Source: Planktomarina sp. (lineage in GTDB: Bacteria; Pseudomonadota; Alphaproteobacteria; Rhodobacterales; Rhodobacteraceae). From it: a stretch of 43,254 bases of DNA. The position numbers and the translations under genes are program-made. The notes under the pieces are model-generated. The model was not told where the DNA came from. It ran no database searches and was given only the letters and a program-made list of their open reading frames with translations. Shown one piece after another: positions 34,689-42,764 of this stretch (position 1 is the stretch's first letter; every line of letters begins with the position of its first letter). The stretch covers positions 3,280-46,533 of the forward strand of contig JAHDBC010000006.1 in NCBI GenBank assembly GCA_020630595.1. The letters are read 5' to 3'.

Positions 34689-35321
34689 TCAGGTGGCAGG
34701 ACGGCGTAGCAGGGCCGTAAAGATGCCCATGGTGATCAATGTAGCCCCGCCCGTCCGGGTGATCCATGTCAGGATCGCAGGGCGGCGGATGTAGTGGCGC
34801 ATGTGCCCTGCGGCCAATGCAAACAAAAGGGCGTTCAAGCCAGCGAAACCCACGAATGTGGCAATCAGAATGGCCGCCTGCGGGGCGAAAGGCGCGGCGG
34901 GTTGAATAAACTGGGGCACAAACGCCACGAAAAACCCAATCGATTTTGGGTTCAACGCCGTCACAATGGCCGCGTGGGAAAATACACCCCTGGCTGTCGC
35001 TGCTGTCGCCTGATCGGTCAGATCCAACCCGGCGCCCCGGGTCGACAGGATCATCCGGACACCCATGTAAATCAGATATACTGCGCCAATCCATTTGACG
35101 ATCGTGAACGCAAGGGCAGACGTCAGCATGATCGCCCCCAGTCCCAGAATGGATACCGTCATCGCAATCAGATCACCCGCTGCCACGCCAAGCGCGGATG
35201 CAACCGCCACACGTTTGCCCTGTGACAACGCGTACGACAGGACCAACAACACGGTCGGTCCGGGAATGATCAAAAGGGCGATGGATGCGGCAGTGAACGC
35301 CAGCCAGATATCAAAACTCAT
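34689..35321 (-). CDS. LysE/RhtB family exporter (apt-proximal)
   Basis: A 210-aa inner-membrane efflux protein of the LysE/RhtB family with about six hydrophobic spans. The conserved entry IIPGPTVLLVLSYALSQG and later FSHAAIVTALNPKSIGFFVAFVPQFI are clear. Family members export amino acids such as homoserine, threonine or leucine; the cargo here is unknown. ATG 35321 is the family start; an upstream in-frame ATG at 35354 adds 11 non-hydrophobic residues. It ends 12 nt before apt. Confidence 0.93.
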   Translation of the reverse strand: MSFDIWLAFTAASIALLIIPGPTVLLVLSYALSQGKRVAVASALGVAAGDLIAMTVSILGLGAIMLTSALAFTIVKWIGAVYLIYMGVRMILSTRGAGLDLTDQATAATARGVFSHAAIVTALNPKSIGFFVAFVPQFIQPAAPFAPQAAILIATFVGFAGLNALLFALAAGHMRHYIRRPAILTWITRTGGATLITMGIFTALLRRPAT

Positions 35322-35357
35322 GCAGGGGGCCTTTCGACTGTTTGTGCAACACAAGCC

Positions 35358-35933
35358 CTATTCAGGGTAAATCCGCAAGATCGCGCCCCACAACAAACCG
35401 GCTTCGCGGGTATATCGTGTCGTGCGCACGCGGAGTTTGGTCAAAAGATCGGCATCAGACGGCGCGCTGGCGGTGATCAACTGCCCGTCCATGCCGTGTT
35501 GGCGGCACTGGTAGGCAAGCCGGGGCAGGTGGAACGTTTGGCTGACAAAGGCGACCGTCCGGTCCCGGCCCAATTCGTTGCGGCAGGTATCAGGCGTGTG
35601 TTCAGCCCGACCATCCAATTCGATAACCGCCGGATCGATGCCCTGGTCCAGCAGATAGTCCCGCATGGTCTGTGCGGCCAGCATGGCGTTGGAAACGACG
35701 ATTGTTTCTGCTTTCCCCGCTTTGTGCAGGCGCATGGCCGTATCCAGCCGTTGGGCATGCAAAGGGCTGATGGTTTCGTTGCGCACCAATGCGCCGAAGA
35801 CAAGAACGGCGTCCACGGGTGTCGCAGTTTCAGAAGTGCGGATATCGCTGCGCAAGAACTGCCATGCCAGCGGCAGGTAAAACACCACGCCAGCCAGCAA
35901 GATCCATTTCATGATCCGCACGATGATCGTCAT
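35358..35933 (-). CDS. YdcF/SanA-like DUF218 protein
   Basis: A 191-aa protein with one N-terminal membrane span (about residues 8-26), then a DUF218 domain: VDAVLVFGALVRNETISPLHAQRLDTAM, IVVSNAMLAAQTMRDYL, and TVAFVSQTFHLPRLAYQCRQHG. Related SanA and YdcF proteins act at the cell envelope with unclear chemistry; an SAM-binding ability is reported for YdcF. It starts 3 nt after the first LysE gene ends and stops 36 nt before the second, between the two exporters. Confidence 0.88.
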   Translation of the reverse strand: MTIIVRIMKWILLAGVVFYLPLAWQFLRSDIRTSETATPVDAVLVFGALVRNETISPLHAQRLDTAMRLHKAGKAETIVVSNAMLAAQTMRDYLLDQGIDPAVIELDGRAEHTPDTCRNELGRDRTVAFVSQTFHLPRLAYQCRQHGMDGQLITASAPSDADLLTKLRVRTTRYTREAGLLWGAILRIYPE

Positions 35934-35936
35934 GAC

Positions 35937-36560
35937 CTATACCTTTGACAGGCCAAGCTGCACGCCCAACCCAATCAAAAGCCCACCGCCCAGCCGGTTC
36001 AGCCACGTGCCGACGCCCGGGCGTTTCAGCACACCGTTTCGCACCCAATCGACGGCCAGAATATAGAAAACATCGGCCAGCGAAAAAACGATATTGGCCA
36101 AAACCCCCAGCCACAGCATCTGCCAAGCGATCGATAACGCCGCATCTGCGACAGTGAACTGGGGCAAGAGGGCCAGAAAAAACAGGGCGGCCTTGGGGTT
36201 TGTTGCTTCCACCAGGAAACTTTGTCGAAAGGTCGCGGGTCCATTGATCTGTGGCAGCTTTGCGGTGGCCGGATCAAACCGTGACCGGATCATCCCGATG
36301 CCCAGCCAAACAAGGTACGCGGCCCCAACAAATTTCAAAGCGACATAAGCCACCGGAACCGCCTGCAGCAACACGGCCAGCCCCGCAGTAGCAGAAATCA
36401 CGTGAACATATCCGCCCAAATGCATCCCAAACATTGAGGCAAAGCCCGCGGTCCGTCCCCCAGCCATCGTCCGGGCCACCACGTATAAAATTGCCGGACC
36501 CGGTACAAAGGCAAAGGTCAGCACCGTGATGGTAAAGGCTGTGATCAATTCAACGCTCAC
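35937..36560 (-). CDS. LysE/RhtB family exporter (mtnP-proximal), GTG start
   Basis: A 207-aa LysE/RhtB-type efflux protein with about six membrane spans. Family signatures are FAFVPGPAILYVVARTMAGG and FLVEATNPKAALFFLALLPQF. The start is GTG at 36560, with AAGGGG 9 nt upstream. It lies 54 nt after mtnP and shares its message with the DUF218 gene. It is clearly different in sequence from the other LysE protein of the cluster, so the two are not a recent duplication. Confidence 0.92.
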   Translation of the reverse strand: MSVELITAFTITVLTFAFVPGPAILYVVARTMAGGRTAGFASMFGMHLGGYVHVISATAGLAVLLQAVPVAYVALKFVGAAYLVWLGIGMIRSRFDPATAKLPQINGPATFRQSFLVEATNPKAALFFLALLPQFTVADAALSIAWQMLWLGVLANIVFSLADVFYILAVDWVRNGVLKRPGVGTWLNRLGGGLLIGLGVQLGLSKV

Positions 36561-36614
36561 TCTTGCGCCCCTTGTCGTGAAATGGCACCCTATTCGGTTG
36601 ATGCATTCAGTCCA

Positions 36615-37490
36615 TCACCCAATCATCCGTCCCGCGACCGCATCCAGCTTTGCCATCAGCGCGGGGTCGCGTTTGTCGGGTTGGGTCAGGATTGCGAATT
36701 CCAGTGCCTTGTCACAGCCATGGGGGCAATCTTCGCGGTCAGTGCCCAACAGTGCGGGCAATTTTGCAACCATGCCGCGTGCGTTGTCGGCATTGCCCAT
36801 CAGCGTTTTGATAATTTCGGTCACATCGACTTCGCCGTGGTCGGGGTGCCAGCTGTCATAATCGGTGATCATGGCCACGGACGCATAGCAAAGTTCGGCT
36901 TCACGGGCCAACTTTGCCTCTGGCATGTTGGTCATGCCGATCACGTCACAGCCCCACACGTTCTTGTACAGTTTGGATTCCGCAAGTGTGCTGAATTGCG
37001 GGCCTTCCATGGCAAGGTACGTGCCCCCCCGGTGGACGGTAATCCCCTGATCCTTTGCGGCCGTTTCGCAGGCGTCTGACAGGCGCGGGCAGGTGGGGTG
37101 TGCCACAGATACATGGGCCACACAGCCATCCCCAAAAAACGATTTTTCCCTGGCGAAAGTGCGGTCAATGAATTGATCCACGATCACAAAATGGCCCGGT
37201 GCCATTGCTTCTTGAAATGATCCACAGGCGGATACGGAAATCACATCTGTGACACCCAGCCGTTTCAGGGCATCGATGTTGGCGCGATAGGGAACGGTGG
37301 TGGGCGAATGCACGTGACCGCGCCCGTGACGGGGCAAAAAGGCCATCTTTACGCCGTCCAAAGTGCCGGTCAGAATATCGTCAGATGGGGCGCCCCATGG
37401 GCTGTCAACGGATTGCCACGTCGCGTCTTGCAGCCCATCGATTTCATACAAGCCCGATCCGCCGATCACCCCAATCATCGTTTCCGCCAT
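36615..37490 (-). CDS. mtnP: S-methyl-5'-thioadenosine phosphorylase
   Basis: A 291-aa purine-nucleoside-phosphorylase-fold enzyme that splits methylthioadenosine to adenine and 5-methylthioribose-1-phosphate. MIGVIGGSGLYEIDGLQ and FLPRHGRGHVHSPTTVPYRANI are diagnostic, as are FVIVDQFIDRT and YLAMEGPQFSTLAES. ATG 37490 gives the usual start (MAETMIGV); upstream in-frame ATGs at 37511 and 37520 are possible but add unlike residues. It heads the salvage cluster that ends with apt. It is divergent from the SulP gene across 169 bp. Confidence 0.96.
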   Translation of the reverse strand: MAETMIGVIGGSGLYEIDGLQDATWQSVDSPWGAPSDDILTGTLDGVKMAFLPRHGRGHVHSPTTVPYRANIDALKRLGVTDVISVSACGSFQEAMAPGHFVIVDQFIDRTFAREKSFFGDGCVAHVSVAHPTCPRLSDACETAAKDQGITVHRGGTYLAMEGPQFSTLAESKLYKNVWGCDVIGMTNMPEAKLAREAELCYASVAMITDYDSWHPDHGEVDVTEIIKTLMGNADNARGMVAKLPALLGTDREDCPHGCDKALEFAILTQPDKRDPALMAKLDAVAGRMIG

Positions 37491-37659
37491 ATTGCGCCCC
37501 GTTTGCTGCATAAATTCCAATCACTTGCATCTATCGCATAGCGGAATGCGCCCTGCTAGGGTTGTGTTCACCCCGCATACGTAAGAATACCGTGACTGAA
37601 CCGTGCATGTGGCCTATGCCGCGCACCCAAGACATCCAAAGACTGCGAAGGTCCGTTCT

Positions 37660-39294
37660 ATGACCAAATCACTTATGGCCGCGATTGCGGGCCGATCCTT
37701 TGGCGATTTTGATATTGCCGCTGGCGAAAAACTGACCGCTGGCCGGTTGCGCATTGAACTGTTGGCCGGGTTGACCGTCGCCCTTGCGCTGGTGCCAGAG
37801 GCCGTCGCCTTTGCCTTTGTTGCGGGGGTGCATCCGCTGGTGGGGCTGTATGCTGCGTTTCTGGTTGGGTTGATCACGGCTGTTCTGGGTGGGCGGCCCG
37901 GTATGATTTCGGGTGCCACGGGCGCGCTGGCTGTTGTGATGGTGTCTTTGGTTGCGACCCATGGGGTCGAATATCTGTTCGCAACAGTTGTGCTGATGGG
38001 GTTGATCCAGATTTTTGTGGGGGTCATGCGGTGGGCCAAATTCATCCGCCTTGTGCCCCATCCTGTAATGCTGGGCTTTGTGAATGGTCTGGCGATTGTG
38101 ATCTTTCTGGCACAATTGACCCAGTTCAAGGTTCCGGGAACTGTGGTGAACACGGGCCACGGCATGTCTGGCGGCGAATGGCTTTCTGGAACACCGCTGA
38201 TGATCATGTTGGCCCTTGTCGCGCTGACGATGTTCATCATTTGGGCCATGCCCAAGCTGACCAACCTGATCCCCGCACCCCTTGCAGGAATTGGGATTGT
38301 GGCGATCATCGTGATTGCCTTCGGCATTGATGTGCCGCGTGTGGGGGATTTGGCATCCATCGAAGGCGGGTTGCCGACGTTCCATATTCCAATGGTGCCG
38401 CTGAACTTTGAAACCCTGCAAATCATTCTGCCCTATGCGCTGATCCTTGCGGCGATTGGGTTGATCGAAAGCCTTTTGACCCTGAACCTTGTTGGGGAAA
38501 TTGTGAACAAACGGGGCGGCGCGTCACAGGAATCGATTGCACAGGGAATTGCCAACTTGGTCACCGGGTTCTTTTCGGGCATGGGCGGCTGTGCGATGAT
38601 TGGTCAGTCGATGATCAACGTGAAATCCGGCGGCCGAACCCGGATTGCCGGAATTGCGGCGGCGCTTTTCTTGTTGCTGTTTATCGTCGTGGCATCGCCT
38701 TTGATCGAACAGATTCCGTTGGCTGCGCTTGTGGGTGTGATGTTCATGGTGGTGATCGGAACCTTTGCGTGGAACAGTCTGAAAATCATGACAAAGGTGC
38801 CGCTGACCGATGCATTCGTCATCGTTCTGGTCACCGTTGTAACAGTCCTGACCGACCTTGCCATCGCGGTGGTTGTTGGCGTGATTGTGTCTGCACTGGC
38901 CTATGCGTGGCAGAACGCGACGCGGATCCACGCCATCGAACGCCCGTCCGAAACGGAGGCGGGCGCGAAGGTCTATGAAATTCAAGGCCCGTTGTTCTTT
39001 GGATCAACGGACGGGTTTTCAGAAATCTTTCACCCCGAAGATGATCCTGACACTGTGATCGTGGACTTCAAGGCCAGTCGGGTGGTCGATCAATCGGCAT
39101 TGACCGCCATCGAAGCCTTGGCCGAAAAATACGAGGCCGCGGGCAAACGCATCATGCTGCGCCATCTGTCCCGTGATTGTCACCAGCTGCTGACCAAAGC
39201 CGGGCAGTTGATGGTCGACAGCGACGACGACCCTGATTACCGCATCGCAGTGGATTACAGCGTGCGCACCGGAATCCTGTCTGGCGGCCATTAA
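37660..39294 (+). CDS. SulP family anion transporter with STAS domain
   Basis: A 544-aa inner-membrane transporter. Residues about 30-420 hold ten or more hydrophobic spans, with the SulP signature LALVPEAVAFAFVAGVHPLVGLY, PGMISGATGALAV and GGCAMIGQSMINVKSGGRTR. From about 437 to 540 lies a cytoplasmic STAS domain (VYEIQGPLFFGSTDGF, VVDQSALTAIEAL). Substrates in the family are sulfate, bicarbonate or dicarboxylates; sequence alone does not decide. GAAGG lies 9 nt before ATG 37660. No carbonic anhydrase or sulfate gene is next to it. Confidence 0.94.
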   Translation: MTKSLMAAIAGRSFGDFDIAAGEKLTAGRLRIELLAGLTVALALVPEAVAFAFVAGVHPLVGLYAAFLVGLITAVLGGRPGMISGATGALAVVMVSLVATHGVEYLFATVVLMGLIQIFVGVMRWAKFIRLVPHPVMLGFVNGLAIVIFLAQLTQFKVPGTVVNTGHGMSGGEWLSGTPLMIMLALVALTMFIIWAMPKLTNLIPAPLAGIGIVAIIVIAFGIDVPRVGDLASIEGGLPTFHIPMVPLNFETLQIILPYALILAAIGLIESLLTLNLVGEIVNKRGGASQESIAQGIANLVTGFFSGMGGCAMIGQSMINVKSGGRTRIAGIAAALFLLLFIVVASPLIEQIPLAALVGVMFMVVIGTFAWNSLKIMTKVPLTDAFVIVLVTVVTVLTDLAIAVVVGVIVSALAYAWQNATRIHAIERPSETEAGAKVYEIQGPLFFGSTDGFSEIFHPEDDPDTVIVDFKASRVVDQSALTAIEALAEKYEAAGKRIMLRHLSRDCHQLLTKAGQLMVDSDDDPDYRIAVDYSVRTGILSGGH

Positions 39295-39302
39295 ACTGCG
39301 GC

Positions 39303-39332
39303 AGCGCGGGCGCTAACATCGCCGCCCGCGCT
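39303..39332 (+). terminator. Hairpin after the SulP gene, no T-tract
   Basis: A perfect 10-bp stem, AGCGCGGGCG (39303-39312) with CGCCCGCGCT (39323-39332), encloses a 10-nt loop and starts 8 bp after the stop codon. It lacks a run of T, so it may be a weak terminator or a message-end stabiliser. Confidence 0.45.
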
Positions 39333-39391
39333 TGCACTGCGTTCCGTATTGGGTCAAGCATTTCGGCAAGACTAACGGGGGGACGCATACC

Positions 39392-41275
39392 ATGGCATAC
39401 AAAGACATCTACGACGCTTCGCTGGCTGATCCGGAAGGGTTCTGGATGGATGCGGCACAAGCGATTGATTGGGTCACCCCCCCATCCAAAGCCTTGTTTG
39501 CTGACAACGCGCCCCTGTACGAATGGTACAAGGACGCACAGGTCAACGCCTGCTATAACGCCGTGGATCGCCATGTGGAAAACGGCCGCGGTGACCAAGT
39601 GGCGATCATCTATGACAGCCCGGTCACAGAGACCAAATCCAAAATCACCTTTGCTGAATTGCAAGATCAGGTCGCCCGCTTTGCTGGCGGTCTGGTGGCC
39701 CGTGGTGTTGATGCCGGGGACCGGGTGATCATCTATATGCCCATGGTGACAGAGGCATTGGTGGCCATGCTGGCCTGCGCCCGGATTGGCGCAGTTCATT
39801 CGGTGGTGTTTGGCGGGTTTGCCGCCAACGAATTGGCCGTTCGGATTGATGACGCCACCCCCAAGGCCATCATTGCGGGGTCGTGTGGCATCGAACCGGG
39901 GCGGGTTGTGGAATACAAACCGCTTTTGGATGGGGCCATCGAACTTGCAGATCACAAGCCAGATTTTTGCGTTATCCTTCAGCGTCCACAGGCTGTCGCT
40001 GAAATGGGGCCACGCGATGTGGATTGGGCAGACCTCGCTGCCGCTGACCCTGTGGGCTGTACGCCCGTATCTGGGGATCACCCGGCCTATATCCTTTATA
40101 CCTCTGGCACGACGGGCCAGCCCAAGGGGGTTGTGCGCCCGACTGCGGGGCATTTGGTGGCCCTGAACTGGACGATGAAGAACGTCTATGATGTGGACCC
40201 GGGCGATGTATTTTGGGCCGCATCTGACGTGGGTTGGGTCGTGGGCCACAGCTATATCTGCTATGGCCCTTTGATCGCGGGCAACACCACCATCGTCTTC
40301 GAAGGCAAACCGGTGGGCACCCCGGATGCGGGCACATTCTGGCGGGTGATTTCAGAAAACAACGTGAAGTCCTTTTTCACCGCGCCCACAGCGTTCCGGG
40401 CCATCAAACGGCAGGACCCAAAGGGCGAATTCGTCAAGAAATATGATCTGTCGTGCCTGAACTGCCTGTATCTGGCGGGCGAACGCGCTGATCCGGACAC
40501 GATTATCTGGGCGCAGGATCAGCTGGGCGTCCCAGTGATTGACCATTGGTGGCAGACAGAAATCGGTTATCCGGCGGCCTGCAATCCGATGGGAATCGAA
40601 AAACTGCCAGTGAAAATCGGATCGCCCGCAGTGGCGATGCCAGGGTTCGACATGAAGGTTTTGACCGACGAAGGCGAAGAAATGGCCGCCGGTGAACTGG
40701 GGGCCATCGCCGTCAAACTGCCCCTGCCGCCCGGCACGTTGCCCACGCTTTGGAATGCCGAAGATCGGTTCAAGTCATCCTATCTGACGACGTTCCCCGG
40801 GTATTACGAAACCGGTGACGCAGGCATGATTGATGACGACGGGTATCTGTACATCATGGCGCGCACCGATGATGTGATCAATGTCGCAGGCCACCGCCTG
40901 TCGACCGGCGGCATGGAAGAGGTGCTGGCGTCCCACCCCGACGTGGCCGAATGCGCTGTGATCGGCGTGACGGATCAGCTAAAGGGGCAACTGCCCTTGG
41001 GGTTCTTGTGCGTGAACGCCGACTGCGACCGTTCGGCAGACGACATCGTGGCCGAAACCGTGGCATTGGTGCGGGAAAAGATCGGGCCAGTGGCCGCGTT
41101 CAAACTGGCCTGCGTGGTGGACCGACTGCCCAAAACGCGGTCGGGCAAAATCCTGCGGGGCACCATGGTGAACATCGCAGACAGCAAGCCGTATAAGATG
41201 CCTGCGACAATCGATGATCCTGCGATTTTGGGTGAAATCGAAACGGCCCTTAAGGGGCTGGGTTACGCGCAATAG
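39392..41275 (+). CDS. prpE: Propionyl-CoA synthetase
   Basis: A 627-aa acyl-adenylate-forming ligase that activates propionate to propionyl-CoA. The AMP-binding loop is YTSGTTGQPKGVVRP, the adenylate site YYETGDAGMIDDDGYLYIM, and the catalytic lysine lies in KTRSGKILRGTM near the C-terminus. GSCGIEPGRVVEYKPLLD is typical of PrpE and separates it from acetyl-CoA synthetase, although acetate may be a side substrate. GGGGGGA precedes ATG 39392. It feeds the same pathway as mce at 6.4 kb. A palindromic repeat pair follows. Confidence 0.93.
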   Translation: MAYKDIYDASLADPEGFWMDAAQAIDWVTPPSKALFADNAPLYEWYKDAQVNACYNAVDRHVENGRGDQVAIIYDSPVTETKSKITFAELQDQVARFAGGLVARGVDAGDRVIIYMPMVTEALVAMLACARIGAVHSVVFGGFAANELAVRIDDATPKAIIAGSCGIEPGRVVEYKPLLDGAIELADHKPDFCVILQRPQAVAEMGPRDVDWADLAAADPVGCTPVSGDHPAYILYTSGTTGQPKGVVRPTAGHLVALNWTMKNVYDVDPGDVFWAASDVGWVVGHSYICYGPLIAGNTTIVFEGKPVGTPDAGTFWRVISENNVKSFFTAPTAFRAIKRQDPKGEFVKKYDLSCLNCLYLAGERADPDTIIWAQDQLGVPVIDHWWQTEIGYPAACNPMGIEKLPVKIGSPAVAMPGFDMKVLTDEGEEMAAGELGAIAVKLPLPPGTLPTLWNAEDRFKSSYLTTFPGYYETGDAGMIDDDGYLYIMARTDDVINVAGHRLSTGGMEEVLASHPDVAECAVIGVTDQLKGQLPLGFLCVNADCDRSADDIVAETVALVREKIGPVAAFKLACVVDRLPKTRSGKILRGTMVNIADSKPYKMPATIDDPAILGEIETALKGLGYAQ

Positions 41276-41286
41276 TCTGCAGCTTT

Positions 41287-41371
41287 GGTGGGTTTCACCC
41301 ACCCTACAAGGCTTGAGTTTCGTTACAAATCGGTTCTAGGATAAATGAGACGTAGGGTGGGTGAACCCACC
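41287..41371. repeat. Inverted pair of palindromic REP-like repeats
   Basis: GGTGGGTTTCACCCACCCTAC (41287-41307, itself a hairpin GGTGGGT/ACCCACC) and GTAGGGTGGGTGAACCCACC (41352-41371) are reverse complements of each other, apart from one missing A, across a 44-bp spacer. The arrangement is that of a REP doublet. It lies between prpE and the aminotransferase gene. Confidence 0.85.
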
Positions 41372-41393
41372 GCCCCGCATAAGGATCACCGCC

Positions 41394-42764
41394 ATGAAAG
41401 ACCTGTCCCCCAATTCTTGGGAAGCCCGTGCCGATGCGCATTCATTTTACGGCTTTACAGACCTGCCCACGATCGAAGATCGGGGTGCAGTGGTTCTGAC
41501 GCATGGCGAAGGACCGTATGTGTTCGACGTGCATGGGCGCAAGTATTTCGATGGCAATTCCGGCCTGTGGAATATGGTCGCCGGATTTGATCACCCCGGC
41601 ATGGCCGAAGCGGCCAAAGCGCAATATGATCGTTTCCCCGGGTACCACGCATTCTTTGGGCGGATGGCAGACCAGACGGTCATGTTGTCTGAAAAACTGA
41701 TCGAGGTGTCACCGTTTGACGATGGCAAGGTGTTCTACACAAACTCAGGGTCAGAAGCGAACGACACGATGGTCAAAATGCTGTGGTTTTTGGGTGGGGC
41801 CGAAGGGCACCCCAACAAGCGCAAGATCATCACCCGCAAAAATGCCTATCACGGGGTGACGGCTGTGTCGGCCTCCATGACAGGCAAACCCTATAACAGC
41901 GTTTTTGGCCTGCCACTGCCGGAATTTTTGCACCTGACCTGCCCGCATTACTGGCGCGAAGGCCACGAAGGTGAAACCGAAGCGCAATTCACCCAGCGCA
42001 TGGCCGACGAATTGGAAGACATGATCACCCGCGAAGGCGCAGACACCATCGCAGGCTTCTTTGCCGAACCTGTCATGGGGGCCGGGGGCGTGATCCCCCC
42101 ATCCGAAGGGTATTTTCAGGCGATCCAGCCCATTTTGAAAAAACATGGCATCCCACTGATCAGCGATGAAGTGATCTGCGGCTTTGGCCGGACAGGCGCA
42201 GTTTGGGGCTGTCAGGCCTATGGTTTCATGCCGGATGCGATCATTTCGTCGAAATGCCTGACTGCGGGTTATTTCCCCATGGGGGCCGTGATTTTGGGGC
42301 CAGACCTGACAGACCGGTTGCAGGCCGCTTCGGACGCAATCGAAGAATTTCCCCATGGGTTCACGGCGTCGGGGCATCCCGTGGGCTGCGCCATTGCGCT
42401 TAAAGCCATCGATGTGATCTTGAACGAAGGTCTGTTGGAAAACTGTCAGAAGATGATCCCGGCTTTCGAAGCGGGCCTTCAGGCGCTGGCCGATAAACAT
42501 CACAATATTGGTGAGGTGCGTGGCAAGGGGCTGATGGGCGCGTTGGAAGCGGTGAAAGACCCCGCCACCAAAGAACCCTTTGGCCCTGATGTTTCCGTAT
42601 CAGAACGTATCGCAAATGCCTGCACAGACGAAGGTTTGATCTGTCGTCCCTTGGGGCAGTCCATTGTGCTGTGCCCGCCCTTCATCGTGACACAGGATCA
42701 TCTGGACGAAATGTTCAGCAAACTGGACGCGGCGCTGACCAAGGTTTTTGCCGAAGTTGGCTGA
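41394..42764 (+). CDS. Class III PLP aminotransferase
   Basis: A 456-aa fold-type I aminotransferase of class III (omega-amino acid or amine:pyruvate type). It has VFYTNSGSEANDTMVKML (phosphate binding, about 114-131), KNAYHGVTAVSAS, the PLP-ring Asp258 in ISDEVICGFGRTG and the PLP lysine Lys287 in ISSKCLTAGYFPMGAV. The common SKGLTxGY motif has Cys in place of Gly. The amino donor cannot be read; beta-alanine, taurine or another amine are options. AAGGA lies about 9 nt before ATG 41394. The next gene overlaps its end by 8 nt. Confidence 0.9.
   Translation: MKDLSPNSWEARADAHSFYGFTDLPTIEDRGAVVLTHGEGPYVFDVHGRKYFDGNSGLWNMVAGFDHPGMAEAAKAQYDRFPGYHAFFGRMADQTVMLSEKLIEVSPFDDGKVFYTNSGSEANDTMVKMLWFLGGAEGHPNKRKIITRKNAYHGVTAVSASMTGKPYNSVFGLPLPEFLHLTCPHYWREGHEGETEAQFTQRMADELEDMITREGADTIAGFFAEPVMGAGGVIPPSEGYFQAIQPILKKHGIPLISDEVICGFGRTGAVWGCQAYGFMPDAIISSKCLTAGYFPMGAVILGPDLTDRLQAASDAIEEFPHGFTASGHPVGCAIALKAIDVILNEGLLENCQKMIPAFEAGLQALADKHHNIGEVRGKGLMGALEAVKDPATKEPFGPDVSVSERIANACTDEGLICRPLGQSIVLCPPFIVTQDHLDEMFSKLDAALTKVFAEVG

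Noticed and set aside
34689-36560. The two LysE genes as a recent tandem duplication
   Set aside because: Their proteins differ throughout except for family motifs, so they are old paralogues or were acquired separately.
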